From: Prevotella sp.
GTDB taxonomy: Bacteria > Bacteroidota > Bacteroidia > Bacteroidales > Bacteroidaceae
Direction: 5' to 3'
Assembly (NCBI GenBank): GCA_016283605.1
Contig: JAEENF010000131.1
Coordinates: 1 to 33,608, forward strand
DNA: 33,608 nt
Part shown: positions 1-8,262 of the stretch, in pieces
Position numbering within the stretch: the first letter of the stretch is position 1
Layout: the number at the start of each line of letters is the position of its first letter
The notes under the pieces: generated by a model
Databases searched by the model: none
What the model was told of the DNA's origin: nothing
What the model saw: the letters and a program-made list of their open reading frames with translations, nothing else
Made by a program: the position numbers and the translations under genes

Positions 1-952
1 CCGCCTGAGTGGATCTTACACTGTCGCTGACCGCTGCATCCGGATTGTTTGTACAGCTGAAGAAGGCACCCCCGATAATGGCCAGTCGGGTGTTGGTATA
101 GGCCATTGAGTCACTGCCAGCAACATTGTTGGGATAATTGAAGTAGGGTGCATACTTTGCCGTCAGCTCACTCCATACGTCATTGGTGGGAACTACAAAC
201 CAATACGTGCTGTCCTCAGAACTGATCTCACCATATTTTTGCATCAGGTCGTTGCGCAAGTAGGTGACAGAATCGAGATAGTGAGTCACACCGTCGATGA
301 TTTCGCCAGGCACACTCTCAGCCTCTTGGAACTCGTAGGTGTTGTGGCTCGCCAAGAACTGGTAGACGCTGTCCAGACCCTCAGTCATATCAAGTGCCTC
401 GAACACATTGGGAACGTAGTCGAGTTTGGAACTGATGGTAAACAACTGACCGTTGCGGCAACCTATGTTCTTCGACGTCAGCGACAGTCCGGAAATCTCT
501 GTGGCGCTAATGTGTGCATACTTGCTGTTCATCAGTGTAAGCGTCTCGTCGGTGATCGAAGAAACAGGATGCCTGTATAGGGCTATATGGTTTTTTAAGA
601 AACGACGTATCACTGTATTCTCGTCGTTACGTACCCCACGTGCAGCCTGCTCGTTATAGCTGGTAATGAGGGCTTCAGCCTCCTGGCTGGTAAACGATGC
701 ATTGGAAGGTGCGAAAACGGTATAGGTTTGGTCGCTGCTCAGGATATGGTCGTAGCCGGCAGATTGTGCCACACGTGCGAAATTCGACAGGTCGCTGTTG
801 GCTGTGATGGCCTCCCACAGCGAGATTCCACCATCGGTAGCCCCCTCGTAGTGCTCATTCCATGTATCATTACAGGAAGCGAAGCCAATACCCAGTAAAC
901 AATAACTGATTAATGCTATCGTTTTGTATATCTTATTTATCTTGGTCTTCAT
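1..952 (-). CDS. Fasciclin-domain lipoprotein, cut by the left window edge
   Basis: The frame is open from an ATG at 952 to the window edge (about 317 codons, C-terminus missing), so the ORF track does not list it. The N-terminus is a lipoprotein signal with lipobox GFAS-C (Cys27). A FAS1 (fasciclin) domain covers roughly residues 36-170, with the typical YTVFAPSNASF strand and a following RFLKNHI segment. A second FAS1-like unit starts near residue 190 and contains WFVVPTNDVW. FAS1 domains are adhesion or ligand-binding folds; their exact job in PULs is not settled. It is the last visible gene of the SusC/SusD operon, 41 nt after the previous stop, so a surface glycan- or protein-binding role is inferred from position. 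The third fasciclin lipoprotein of the operon. Confidence 0.9.
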   Translation of the reverse strand, partial: MKTKINKIYKTIALISYCLLGIGFASCNDTWNEHYEGATDGGISLWEAITANSDLSNFARVAQSAGYDHILSSDQTYTVFAPSNASFTSQEAEALITSYNEQAARGVRNDENTVIRRFLKNHIALYRHPVSSITDETLTLMNSKYAHISATEISGLSLTSKNIGCRNGQLFTISSKLDYVPNVFEALDMTEGLDSVYQFLASHNTYEFQEAESVPGEIIDGVTHYLDSVTYLRNDLMQKYGEISSEDSTYWFVVPTNDVWSELTAKYAPYFNYPNNVAGSDSMAYTNTRLAIIGGAFFSCTNNPDAAVSDSVRSTQA

Positions 953-955
953 AAT

Positions 956-986
956 CTTCAATTTTCAATGTTTAATTGTCAATTAT
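956..986. repeat. Degenerate heptamer repeat between two fasciclin genes
   Basis: The gap contains imperfect 7-nt units of the TCAATTT / TCAATGT / TTAATTG / TCAATTA type. It fills most of the 41-nt spacer and belongs to the same class of short period-7/8 repeats found at other gene junctions in this window. Confidence 0.6.
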
Positions 987-993
987 CTATGCT

Positions 994-3066
994 TTACAGC
1001 ATCGGTTCCATGCTTCCCTCATCGGTAATGCCATATACGCTGCGGGGTACCAACTCGAGGTAGTCGAGCATGAACTCATTGTCGTTTCCCTGCTTGGCTG
1101 ATACGCAACGGATGCGAAGGTAGTGATCCTCGCTGGCATTAATGTTGGTTGTACAAAGTACCATGCGGTATGTGTTAGCCTGTTTGCCGAAATAGATGTG
1201 GTCGTTGCCGCCACCATAAGGCAGATGATAACCACCTGTGGCACCACGGTAATAACCTTTATTCTTAAGCTCTTTCTGGTCGGTAGACAGTTCCAACTGA
1301 GTCATCGAGTTGTAGTCAGCCTTCCAGTTAGAACCCAGGATGGAAGCGTCGTTCAGGTTCTTGGTCATGTCTAGAGGGATACCCTGTGGCTTACCGTCGA
1401 AGTAGATCTGTGCCACACCACGTGTAGGTTCAGCGGCAAAGCCCAAACGAATCTGCCACTGTCCGTCGAAGGGTACGGGAGGTAGCTTAAAGGTGAAGTC
1501 GAAGTCCTTGAAGAGGTTCATTTCGTCGCCTTCGTAGCTGTCATAGAAATCGCGTGGATAACGGTAGATAAACAGACAACCGTCATTCATCGTGACACCA
1601 TCGAGGTAGCCATTGGGGAAGTAGTAATTACGCCCATACTTGTCTGTTTCGTCATATGCGGGCGGATTATAAATCTTTAGTCCACCATTCCTGTAATTAA
1701 GACGAACGTCATTGGTCATCAATTCAGGGAATACCGTCGAGAAGTCCATACGGATGAGGGCATTGAACACCTCGTTGCGCGTTTGGTCGTCAAAGGCCAG
1801 GATGTCGTCCACATAGAAGTAACGGCCATTTAGTGCATCGTTTTTGTATTCTGTCTCCACCGTGGGGTAGATATAGGCACCGGTAATCTTGAATTCGTCG
1901 TCCCAGCGGCGGTTGGCGTAGCGCTGTCCGATGATGCTCGGTCCTGCCCACTTACGGACAGTGAGACGCTCGAATTTCATCATAGAATGAGGGAGCATGG
2001 TCTCGTACCAATCCACGGGATTCATCTCACGCGTCTCTATACCAATGTCGTTGTAGGGTGTCAGATAGTTCCAGCCCTTCACGTCACGTGTCAGTATGTG
2101 GTAGGCCAGGAAGCGGTGCAGCGGATTCTTCTCGTTGGTGATGTGTGCGAAGTCATGATAGTCCTTGTCCTTATCCTCAGGATATTGCACGTCGTATATT
2201 TCACAAGCCTTTTGGTAAAGCTGTTCCAAGGTTGTAATGCTATATTTCTCGCGTAACACCGAGTCGGTGGGTGCGAAGATGGTGAAACCTATGCGCTTCT
2301 CGTCGGGCACGGTAGCCGTCTCTTTATTTACATGCGACTGATAGCGTATGCGGGGGTAGTTGGCTTTCACCATCTCCCACTCCTCGTCACGGTACTGATA
2401 AAGAACATTGGCAAAACCTGCCGCGCGCAGTGCCGAAGCGAAGAGACTTATATTGGGATTCAACTCCAACATATCGAGAATCATGCGGTTCGAACTCTCC
2501 AGCACTTCGGTGACGGGCTGTACGAAGCCATTCTCCACAGAGTCGTCACGCAACTCAAATATAATGTGTGACGTGCCATTGAGGAACACTACCGAATTAC
2601 CGTCTTCGTCGTTGCCGTGACTCACCTCAATATAGCGTCGGTTCATGTTTGATGTGGGCAATACACCGTCGTTCATGTCTGCCGTGGTCAGCATATCTTT
2701 TACCAAGTGGGTGCGTACCAGCGTGTCGCAGTCTTCAAACGATAGCTGGTCGAAGCTTGTCAGTCCTTTCTTGGTAAGGTAGTTCTGCATGGCTTTGTTC
2801 GTAGGGGCAAAGCAGGTGTACTCACCGTAGGTGGAGAGCAGTTTCATCATGCCAGTACGCTGTACCAGGGCAGTAAACTCGCTATACTCACTGTGGCTAG
2901 TAAGATACTCGCTCATCATCTGACCCTTGAAGGTATAGTAGTTGGAACTATCCGGTTCGTCGGAGCAGGATGTAAGGAGTAAGGGAGAGAAGGAGAGAAG
3001 GAGTAAGTAGATTACTCCTGCCATGAACAACTTCACCCATTTTTTATTGTTTATCTTAGTAATCAT
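994..3066 (-). CDS. Fasciclin-domain lipoprotein with C-terminal beta-rich domain
   Basis: 690 aa. The signal peptide ends in lipobox LLTS-C (Cys34), so it is probably an outer-membrane lipoprotein. FAS1 domain 1 lies at about residues 48-200 (YTCFAPTNKAM, then a VRTHLVKDML helix). FAS1 domain 2 is at about 205-430 (FTIFAPTDSVL, then HRFLAYHILT). Residues 430-690 form a different, beta-rich region ending in FMLDYLELVP, a pattern common at the end of jelly-roll carbohydrate-binding modules; calling it a binding module is inference. It follows SusD by 23 nt and precedes another fasciclin gene, the place where SusE/SusF-like surface binding proteins sit in many PULs. The hydrophobic core of its signal peptide is encoded by an octamer repeat. 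Confidence 0.93.
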   Translation of the reverse strand: MITKINNKKWVKLFMAGVIYLLLLSFSPLLLTSCSDEPDSSNYYTFKGQMMSEYLTSHSEYSEFTALVQRTGMMKLLSTYGEYTCFAPTNKAMQNYLTKKGLTSFDQLSFEDCDTLVRTHLVKDMLTTADMNDGVLPTSNMNRRYIEVSHGNDEDGNSVVFLNGTSHIIFELRDDSVENGFVQPVTEVLESSNRMILDMLELNPNISLFASALRAAGFANVLYQYRDEEWEMVKANYPRIRYQSHVNKETATVPDEKRIGFTIFAPTDSVLREKYSITTLEQLYQKACEIYDVQYPEDKDKDYHDFAHITNEKNPLHRFLAYHILTRDVKGWNYLTPYNDIGIETREMNPVDWYETMLPHSMMKFERLTVRKWAGPSIIGQRYANRRWDDEFKITGAYIYPTVETEYKNDALNGRYFYVDDILAFDDQTRNEVFNALIRMDFSTVFPELMTNDVRLNYRNGGLKIYNPPAYDETDKYGRNYYFPNGYLDGVTMNDGCLFIYRYPRDFYDSYEGDEMNLFKDFDFTFKLPPVPFDGQWQIRLGFAAEPTRGVAQIYFDGKPQGIPLDMTKNLNDASILGSNWKADYNSMTQLELSTDQKELKNKGYYRGATGGYHLPYGGGNDHIYFGKQANTYRMVLCTTNINASEDHYLRIRCVSAKQGNDNEFMLDYLELVPRSVYGITDEGSMEPML
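2973..3012. repeat. Octamer repeat encoding a signal-peptide core
   Basis: Read on the plus strand the units are GGAGTAAG, GGAGAGAA, GGAGAGAA, GGAGTAAG (period 8). They lie inside the fasciclin lipoprotein gene and encode the Leu/Ser-rich core YLLLLSFSPLLL just before the lipobox. Confidence 0.65.
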
Positions 3067-3069
3067 AAT

Positions 3070-3106
3070 TATTCATCATTAATTATTAATTATTCACTCT
3101 TCACTA
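3070..3106. repeat. Heptamer repeat overlapping the susD stop
   Basis: Imperfect 7-nt units ATTAATT, ATTAATT, ATTCACT, CTTCACT run from the intergenic gap into the susD 3' end. The last SusD codons (IVKSE and stop) are made of this repeat. Confidence 0.6.
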
Positions 3107-4817
3107 TGCTGCTGTTCTCACCGCTGCCAAAGGCAGGGTTCTGCTTCAGATTCTTGTTCACTTTCAGTTCGTCAGTGTGGTAGGGCCAGAAGATTGCGTC
3201 CAGGCGGGAGAGTTTGCTCGATATGGCCGTACCACCGTCGCTACCTTTACGGGCTGCCTGACCAACAAGGAAGGACGTATTTCCGTCACGCATCGAGCGA
3301 CGTACCAGGTCGTACCAGCGCTTGCCTTCGAACATCAGTTCGCGTTGACGTTCTTCGAGCACGAGGGTGCGCATGAGCGACTTCGACGAGTACTTGTCCC
3401 AGTCCAACTCCTTATCACCGGCTTCCTTACTACAGTTGCTGCGTTTATTGATGGCATTGATTATGGCAAAGGCCTGTTTCAGCAGTTTTTCGGCATCGGC
3501 CTTATCAGCATCGTTGTCACCTTCGGGAGCCAGTTCTACCAATGCCTCGGCTTTCATCAGCATAATGTCACTGAGGCGATAAACAATCCAGTTTGAATGG
3601 TTCTTTTTCTCAGTGTATAGCTTACCGTATTCAGCTTTTATATCAGCCTTTGTCATGTCTACTGCTGTCGAATTTGTCGTATACTTATTGATGCCGTAGG
3701 TGTTCGACTGTCCACTGATCGGTTGCATGTTCTCATAAAAACGGGTATCATACTTTGACAGAAATACCGTGAACGACTCGTCGCTGATATCCGTTCCGAT
3801 GAAGTCTGCAGGACGTGCCAGACCGGGGAATGTCGTGGCATTGCCGTAGAGCGAACTTACTGCATCGTTTGCCAACATTTCATCGTCGTTCATGAAAATA
3901 AGTTCGAAAATGCTCTCTGAACTGTTGCCTTGGCCGAAGATCTGATCGAAGGCATAACCGTACATACTTCCTGTTGCATCGTTGTCATTGATGAGCGGAT
4001 AGCCGTCAATGAGATCATTCGCGTTTGCCGTCACCGCATTCTTCTGGTTCTTCTTCGACTCATACTCTTCCAACTTGGCATTGATAATCTGGTCGGCATA
4101 GTTAATGGCAGCCTGGTAGTCTCCGTTCCACAGATGGAGGTCACAAAGCATGGCATGAATGGCATCCTGCGTGATACGTCCCCGCTGGTAATATGTCTGT
4201 GTCAAGGGATATCGTTTTACAGCCATCGACTGTACCTTCTCCAGATCCTCAATGAGTGCTTCCAAAACGTCCTTAAACGGTGTTGCCGGCAATTCTATCG
4301 TCTGATTGTCGTCCAGGAAGGGCTCTGTGGTGTAGGGTACGTCGCGGAACGTGCGTATCAGGTAGAAATACATCAAGTCGCGCAATGCCGACACCTCGGC
4401 AATGGTGGTGTTTAGCTTGCTCTGCGTATAGGCAGGGTCCTTCTCGGCCACTTGTGGTGCATATTTCTGCACAATATTACAGCGGTTGATCACATTATAG
4501 AAGTCACCCCACTTGGCATAGGTGTTGCTGGCGTTGATGTTCTCCTTGAAAATATTGGCTATCTGAATGTTGTTCTCGTAGTTCTTACCACCGGTGATGT
4601 TGTCGGAACGGAACTCTCCCCACACCATCATTCGTTCGATAACAGCACTCGACTGCATCGAGGAATAGCACCCTGCTACGATACCTTCTACATCAGCCTC
4701 CTGATCCCAGTACTTGTCGAGTACAATAATTTCCTTCGGCTCTATTTCAAGGAAGTCGGAGCAGGAAGAGAATACAGGTAAAAGGGTAAAAAGGTAAATA
4801 AAAAATCTATTTCTCAT
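3090..4817 (-). CDS. susD: SusD/RagB-family outer-membrane glycan-binding lipoprotein
   Basis: 575 aa, normal length for the family. The lipobox is VFSS-C (Cys19), followed by the SusD N-terminal pattern SDFLEIEPKE. Helical tetratricopeptide-like repeats follow, then the conserved late motifs LVLEERQRELMFEGKRWYDLVR and a C-terminal NPAFGSGENS tail. SusD proteins cap the SusC barrel from outside and hand oligosaccharides or peptides to it. It lies 34 nt downstream of SusC in the same operon, the standard pair arrangement. The sequence alone does not reveal the ligand. The last residues (SIVKSE) are encoded by a heptamer repeat that continues into the spacer, so the extreme C-terminus has probably drifted. 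Confidence 0.96.
   Translation of the reverse strand: MRNRFFIYLFTLLPVFSSCSDFLEIEPKEIIVLDKYWDQEADVEGIVAGCYSSMQSSAVIERMMVWGEFRSDNITGGKNYENNIQIANIFKENINASNTYAKWGDFYNVINRCNIVQKYAPQVAEKDPAYTQSKLNTTIAEVSALRDLMYFYLIRTFRDVPYTTEPFLDDNQTIELPATPFKDVLEALIEDLEKVQSMAVKRYPLTQTYYQRGRITQDAIHAMLCDLHLWNGDYQAAINYADQIINAKLEEYESKKNQKNAVTANANDLIDGYPLINDNDATGSMYGYAFDQIFGQGNSSESIFELIFMNDDEMLANDAVSSLYGNATTFPGLARPADFIGTDISDESFTVFLSKYDTRFYENMQPISGQSNTYGINKYTTNSTAVDMTKADIKAEYGKLYTEKKNHSNWIVYRLSDIMLMKAEALVELAPEGDNDADKADAEKLLKQAFAIINAINKRSNCSKEAGDKELDWDKYSSKSLMRTLVLEERQRELMFEGKRWYDLVRRSMRDGNTSFLVGQAARKGSDGGTAISSKLSRLDAIFWPYHTDELKVNKNLKQNPAFGSGENSSIVKSE
4776..4799. repeat. Octamer repeat in the SusD signal peptide
   Basis: Units GGTAAAAG, GGTAAAAA, GGTAAATA (period 8) on the plus strand encode the YLFTLLP core of the SusD lipoprotein signal. 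Confidence 0.6.
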
Positions 4818-4824
4818 AATTATA

Positions 4825-4850
4825 GTCTTTTACTTTTCTACTTTTTTTCT
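4825..4850. repeat. T-rich period-7 repeat between susC and susD
   Basis: The spacer is built from loose units of the TTTTACT / TTTCTAC type. No terminator-like stem is visible, so transcription should run through from susC to susD. Confidence 0.45.
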
Positions 4851-4851
4851 G

Positions 4852-7800
4852 TTAGAAGTCAACGGTAATACCCAGTGTATACGACTTGGAACGGGGTGTC
4901 TGGCCGACATCGGCAGCAGCACCATAGCCGCCATATGCAACTTCAGGGTCTACCCCCTTGTACTTAGTAAGTACGAACAGGTTGTTAGCACTGGCATACA
5001 GGCTTAGTCGCTTTATTCCCAGCAGTCGCTTAATCGCCTTCGGGTCAAATGAGTACGACAACTGCAGATAGTTCAGTCTGAGGAATGAACCATCCTCAAC
5101 GAAACGGTCACTGACCAGTGTATTGTAGTTCGTTGAAGCACCGTACATAGCTCTGGGGATTTCGGTCTGGTTACCCTCTTTACGCCAGCGCCAGTTTACG
5201 GCCTTGCTCTGATTGTTGTTCGTTATCATGGCCTCGTTGTCCAAGCGGGCCAGGTTCAGGATCTTGTTGCCTATGCGGTAGTTAAACTGCGTGTTCAACT
5301 TCCAGCGGTTGTAGTTCAGCGTAAATCCGAAACCTCCGGTAAGCTTTGGCAGCGACGATCCAAGATAGACAATGTCGAGGGCATTGATCTGTCCGTCGTA
5401 ATTCACATCGTCGTAGATGGCGTCGCCGCCCTGGAATTCATAGTTCCTTCCCGTACCATCGTGCGTGTAGTTATACACCATGCGGACTGGCTTGTTCTCG
5501 TCGTCGACCACAATCTCGCCCTCGGGGCTCAGCACGTAGGGTGCGGTATGTCCGTCGGCCACAAACTGCAGACGCTCCTCGTTGGTCATATCGACGAAGG
5601 TTTCGTACTGGTACTCGTAAACGCCCTTGAAGCGGAATCCGTAGATGGCACCGAAGGGGTTGTAGAGTTGTACGCGCTGCAACACCTCGCGGTTGTCGTA
5701 ATGGAACTCACTGTTAAGCGACGACAGCACTGTTTCGTCCATCGAGAGTATCTCGTTGGAATTGTTGCCGAGCGTGAAGTTGAGGTCGGCCGTAAACTTA
5801 CCGGCCCTAATCAGCTGGTTGGTGTTGAGGTTGAGCTCCCAGCCTATGTTGCGCATGGAGCCTACATTACGGAATGACAAGGTATAGAATCCTGTGCTGG
5901 AGGGGATGCTGACATTCTCCATGAGCATGTCGCGACGTGTGGAGTGGTACCACTCGCCCTGTAGGGTGATGCGGTCGTCGAACAGGCCCAGGTCGAAACC
6001 AAGATCCCATGTGGTGGTGGTTTCCCAACGCAGGTCGGTCAGACGGATGTTTTCGGGTTTCATGGCGCCCATGTTGATATACTTGTTGTCACGGCTGTAG
6101 ATACTCTCATACAGATAGTCACGGCTGGGCTGGTTACCCACACGGCCCCACGAGGGTCGTATCGACAGCATCGACAGCCAGGGCTTCTGCTTTTCGTAGG
6201 TGCCTGCCAACCGTTGGAACCAGGGTTCGTCGACAATGTTCCAGCGCAGTGATACGGCAGGGAAGTAACCCCACCGGCGGTCGGGGCCGAATTTCGTGGT
6301 ACCGTCGGCACGGAGTGAGAAGTCGAACATGTAACGGCCCTTGTAGGCGTAGTGGGTCGAGAAGGTGTAGTACATCGAGCGCCACTCGCTATAGTTGGAG
6401 CCCATGCCCGTAACGCGCCCACCACCGATGGGCGTGGTGATGCCGCCCGAAGCCAGTTTCTCGGCATTGGTAGACTGACCGTTGGACGATCCGCTGGTGA
6501 GCTCGAAACGGGCCATGGCCATGAGGGAGTGGTCGCGGTTGCGGAAGTGGGGTATGTAGGTCAGCGTCTGCTTCGTGTTGAATGCCACACTCTTGGTGCT
6601 GGCAGTATAGGATTTGTTGACGCCGTTGTTCCACGACACGGTGACAAGCTCTTGGGGATAGAACTGGTCGACGTATTCGTTGAAGATGTTCATATACACG
6701 CGACTCTGCCAGTTCAACTGGTGGTGCTCTTCGTCCATACCCAGCAGACGATAGTTCAACTCCAGTTCTGGTGTGATATCGTACGTGCGGTCGTCGTATT
6801 TTGCCAGTCTGGCTACGGCCACGGGATTGGGGTACGACTTCTGGTTGCCGTCGAACACTGAGTTGGCCGATTGCAGCATAGTGTAGTAGTGGCCGGTATT
6901 CTGACCTTGCAGGGCGTTTCCTACGGGATATTGCTCATAGATACTCATGTTTGGCATCTTCTTATAGGCAATGGTCAGCAGGTCCTGATCGTCAGGCCGG
7001 TAGTTTTTCTTGTTGTCGGTATAGGTCAGCGCAAAGTTGGTGGAGATCTTGATACGCTCACTGACATAGTAGTCGAGCGCCACACGGGTAGAGAAGCGGT
7101 TGAGCCGCTGTTCGATGATGGAGCCAGTCTCATGATCGTATCCGCCCGAGATGCGGAAGGTGGCCTTCTCACCGCCACCGGTGACCGACAGGTAGTGGTT
7201 CTGGCGCAGGCCGAACTGCGTGATGGCGTCCACCCAGTCGGTATTGTTGTTATACTGTTCGAATTCCGAGAATGTCGGGTCGTAGTTCAACTCGCGAATA
7301 TTCGAGGCTGCATCGTTCTGCTGGGGATTGAAGTAGCTCTCCTTCAGCAGCATGGTGTAGTCGTCGCCGCTCAGCATCTCGTAGCCCTTGGGCTGGTAGG
7401 TTCCAGTCAGTCGTAGCGAGTAAGTCACCTTGGGGGCTCCGCGCGAACCACGCTTGGTGGTAATCTCAATCACGCCGTTGGCACCCTGCGAACCGTAGAT
7501 AGCCGTTGCGGCGGCATCTTTTAGCACGGTGATGCTGGCAATATCCTCGGGATTCACGTTCAACAACTGTGCAAACTGCTCGTCGTTGGCGTTGGATGCG
7601 TCAAAGTTGGCCATGTCTACGTTCCATGTGTTGCCGTTGACCACGATAAGGGGGTTCGAACTCGACAGTGTGGAGATGGACGATGCACCGCGCAGGCGCA
7701 TGGTGGTTCCTGCTCCCAGATTACCCGAGTTGGTCACGATGTCTAGTCCGGCTATACGTCCTTGTAGGGCTTCGTCGACGGTGGTCATTCCCAATCCCTC

Positions 7801-8217
7801 AAAGGCCTTCATGTCGATGGTCTGTGTGGCATACGATATCTCTCGCTCAGGAATGGCCAGACCACCGCTGTTCAGGCGTTTCTTCGACTTCACCGTCACT
7901 TCCTGCAGGGTGGTTGCCGACTGCATGGTGACCTTATAGCTGTTGCGGTCGATGGCCATTGTCAGCGTCTTGTAGCCTACATAGCTGAACCTCAGTTTGT
8001 CCTTGGGATTACGTATTTTCAGGGTGAAGTTACCGTTAAGATCGGTGGTGGTAGCCTCGATAATACGTTCGTTGCCGTCAATCTCGCATACCGATGCGCC
8101 CATCAGCTCGCCCATATCGTCGCGCACCGAGCCGTGCACGTTGGTAATCTGTGCATTGACGTTGAGGCTGAATAGCAGCGAACAGATAATAAAAATTAAA
8201 TATGTCAGTTTCTTCAT
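4852..8217 (-). CDS. susC: SusC/RagA-family TonB-dependent outer-membrane transporter
   Basis: About 1121 aa from the ATG at 8217. This start is preferred to the upstream GTG at 8235 because MKKLTYLI begins a clean signal peptide and AAGGA lies about 8 nt ahead. After cleavage near NVNAQ comes a carboxypeptidase-regulatory-like domain (about residues 26-105). Next is the TonB-plug domain with the family motif region AGLDIVTNSGNLGAG...LRGASSI (about 115-240). A 22-strand-type barrel follows, ending in the terminal aromatic TLGITVDF. There is no N-terminal STN domain, so signalling through an anti-sigma factor is unlikely. It imports the substrate bound by the adjacent SusD using TonB energy. 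It lies 31 nt after the 873-aa fasciclin gene in the same operon. Confidence 0.97.
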   Translation of the reverse strand: MKKLTYLIFIICSLLFSLNVNAQITNVHGSVRDDMGELMGASVCEIDGNERIIEATTTDLNGNFTLKIRNPKDKLRFSYVGYKTLTMAIDRNSYKVTMQSATTLQEVTVKSKKRLNSGGLAIPEREISYATQTIDMKAFEGLGMTTVDEALQGRIAGLDIVTNSGNLGAGTTMRLRGASSISTLSSSNPLIVVNGNTWNVDMANFDASNANDEQFAQLLNVNPEDIASITVLKDAAATAIYGSQGANGVIEITTKRGSRGAPKVTYSLRLTGTYQPKGYEMLSGDDYTMLLKESYFNPQQNDAASNIRELNYDPTFSEFEQYNNNTDWVDAITQFGLRQNHYLSVTGGGEKATFRISGGYDHETGSIIEQRLNRFSTRVALDYYVSERIKISTNFALTYTDNKKNYRPDDQDLLTIAYKKMPNMSIYEQYPVGNALQGQNTGHYYTMLQSANSVFDGNQKSYPNPVAVARLAKYDDRTYDITPELELNYRLLGMDEEHHQLNWQSRVYMNIFNEYVDQFYPQELVTVSWNNGVNKSYTASTKSVAFNTKQTLTYIPHFRNRDHSLMAMARFELTSGSSNGQSTNAEKLASGGITTPIGGGRVTGMGSNYSEWRSMYYTFSTHYAYKGRYMFDFSLRADGTTKFGPDRRWGYFPAVSLRWNIVDEPWFQRLAGTYEKQKPWLSMLSIRPSWGRVGNQPSRDYLYESIYSRDNKYINMGAMKPENIRLTDLRWETTTTWDLGFDLGLFDDRITLQGEWYHSTRRDMLMENVSIPSSTGFYTLSFRNVGSMRNIGWELNLNTNQLIRAGKFTADLNFTLGNNSNEILSMDETVLSSLNSEFHYDNREVLQRVQLYNPFGAIYGFRFKGVYEYQYETFVDMTNEERLQFVADGHTAPYVLSPEGEIVVDDENKPVRMVYNYTHDGTGRNYEFQGGDAIYDDVNYDGQINALDIVYLGSSLPKLTGGFGFTLNYNRWKLNTQFNYRIGNKILNLARLDNEAMITNNNQSKAVNWRWRKEGNQTEIPRAMYGASTNYNTLVSDRFVEDGSFLRLNYLQLSYSFDPKAIKRLLGIKRLSLYASANNLFVLTKYKGVDPEVAYGGYGAAADVGQTPRSKSYTLGITVDF

Positions 8218-8228
8218 ATTGCAATCCT

Positions 8229-8262
8229 TTCTCACTCTTAACTATTCACTATTCACTTTCCA
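8229..8262. repeat. Heptamer repeat overlapping a stop codon upstream of susC
   Basis: Units CTCTTAA, CTATTCA, CTATTCA, CTTTCCA (period 7) span the end of the fasciclin gene (LESE and stop) and the spacer before susC. The end of the repeat overlaps the susC ribosome-binding region (AAGGA). Confidence 0.65.

Noticed and set aside
3177-4781. Several plus-strand ORFs of 60-160 aa across susD
   Set aside because: All are shadows of the SusD frame without start signals or recognisable domains.
6060-7939. ORFs of 68-181 aa on both strands inside susC
   Set aside because: SusC is intact over the entire stretch; the products are low-complexity and family-less.
8218-8235. GTG start for SusC at 8235
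   Set aside because: It would place the ribosome-binding sequence AAGGA inside the gene and add charged residues before the signal peptide.
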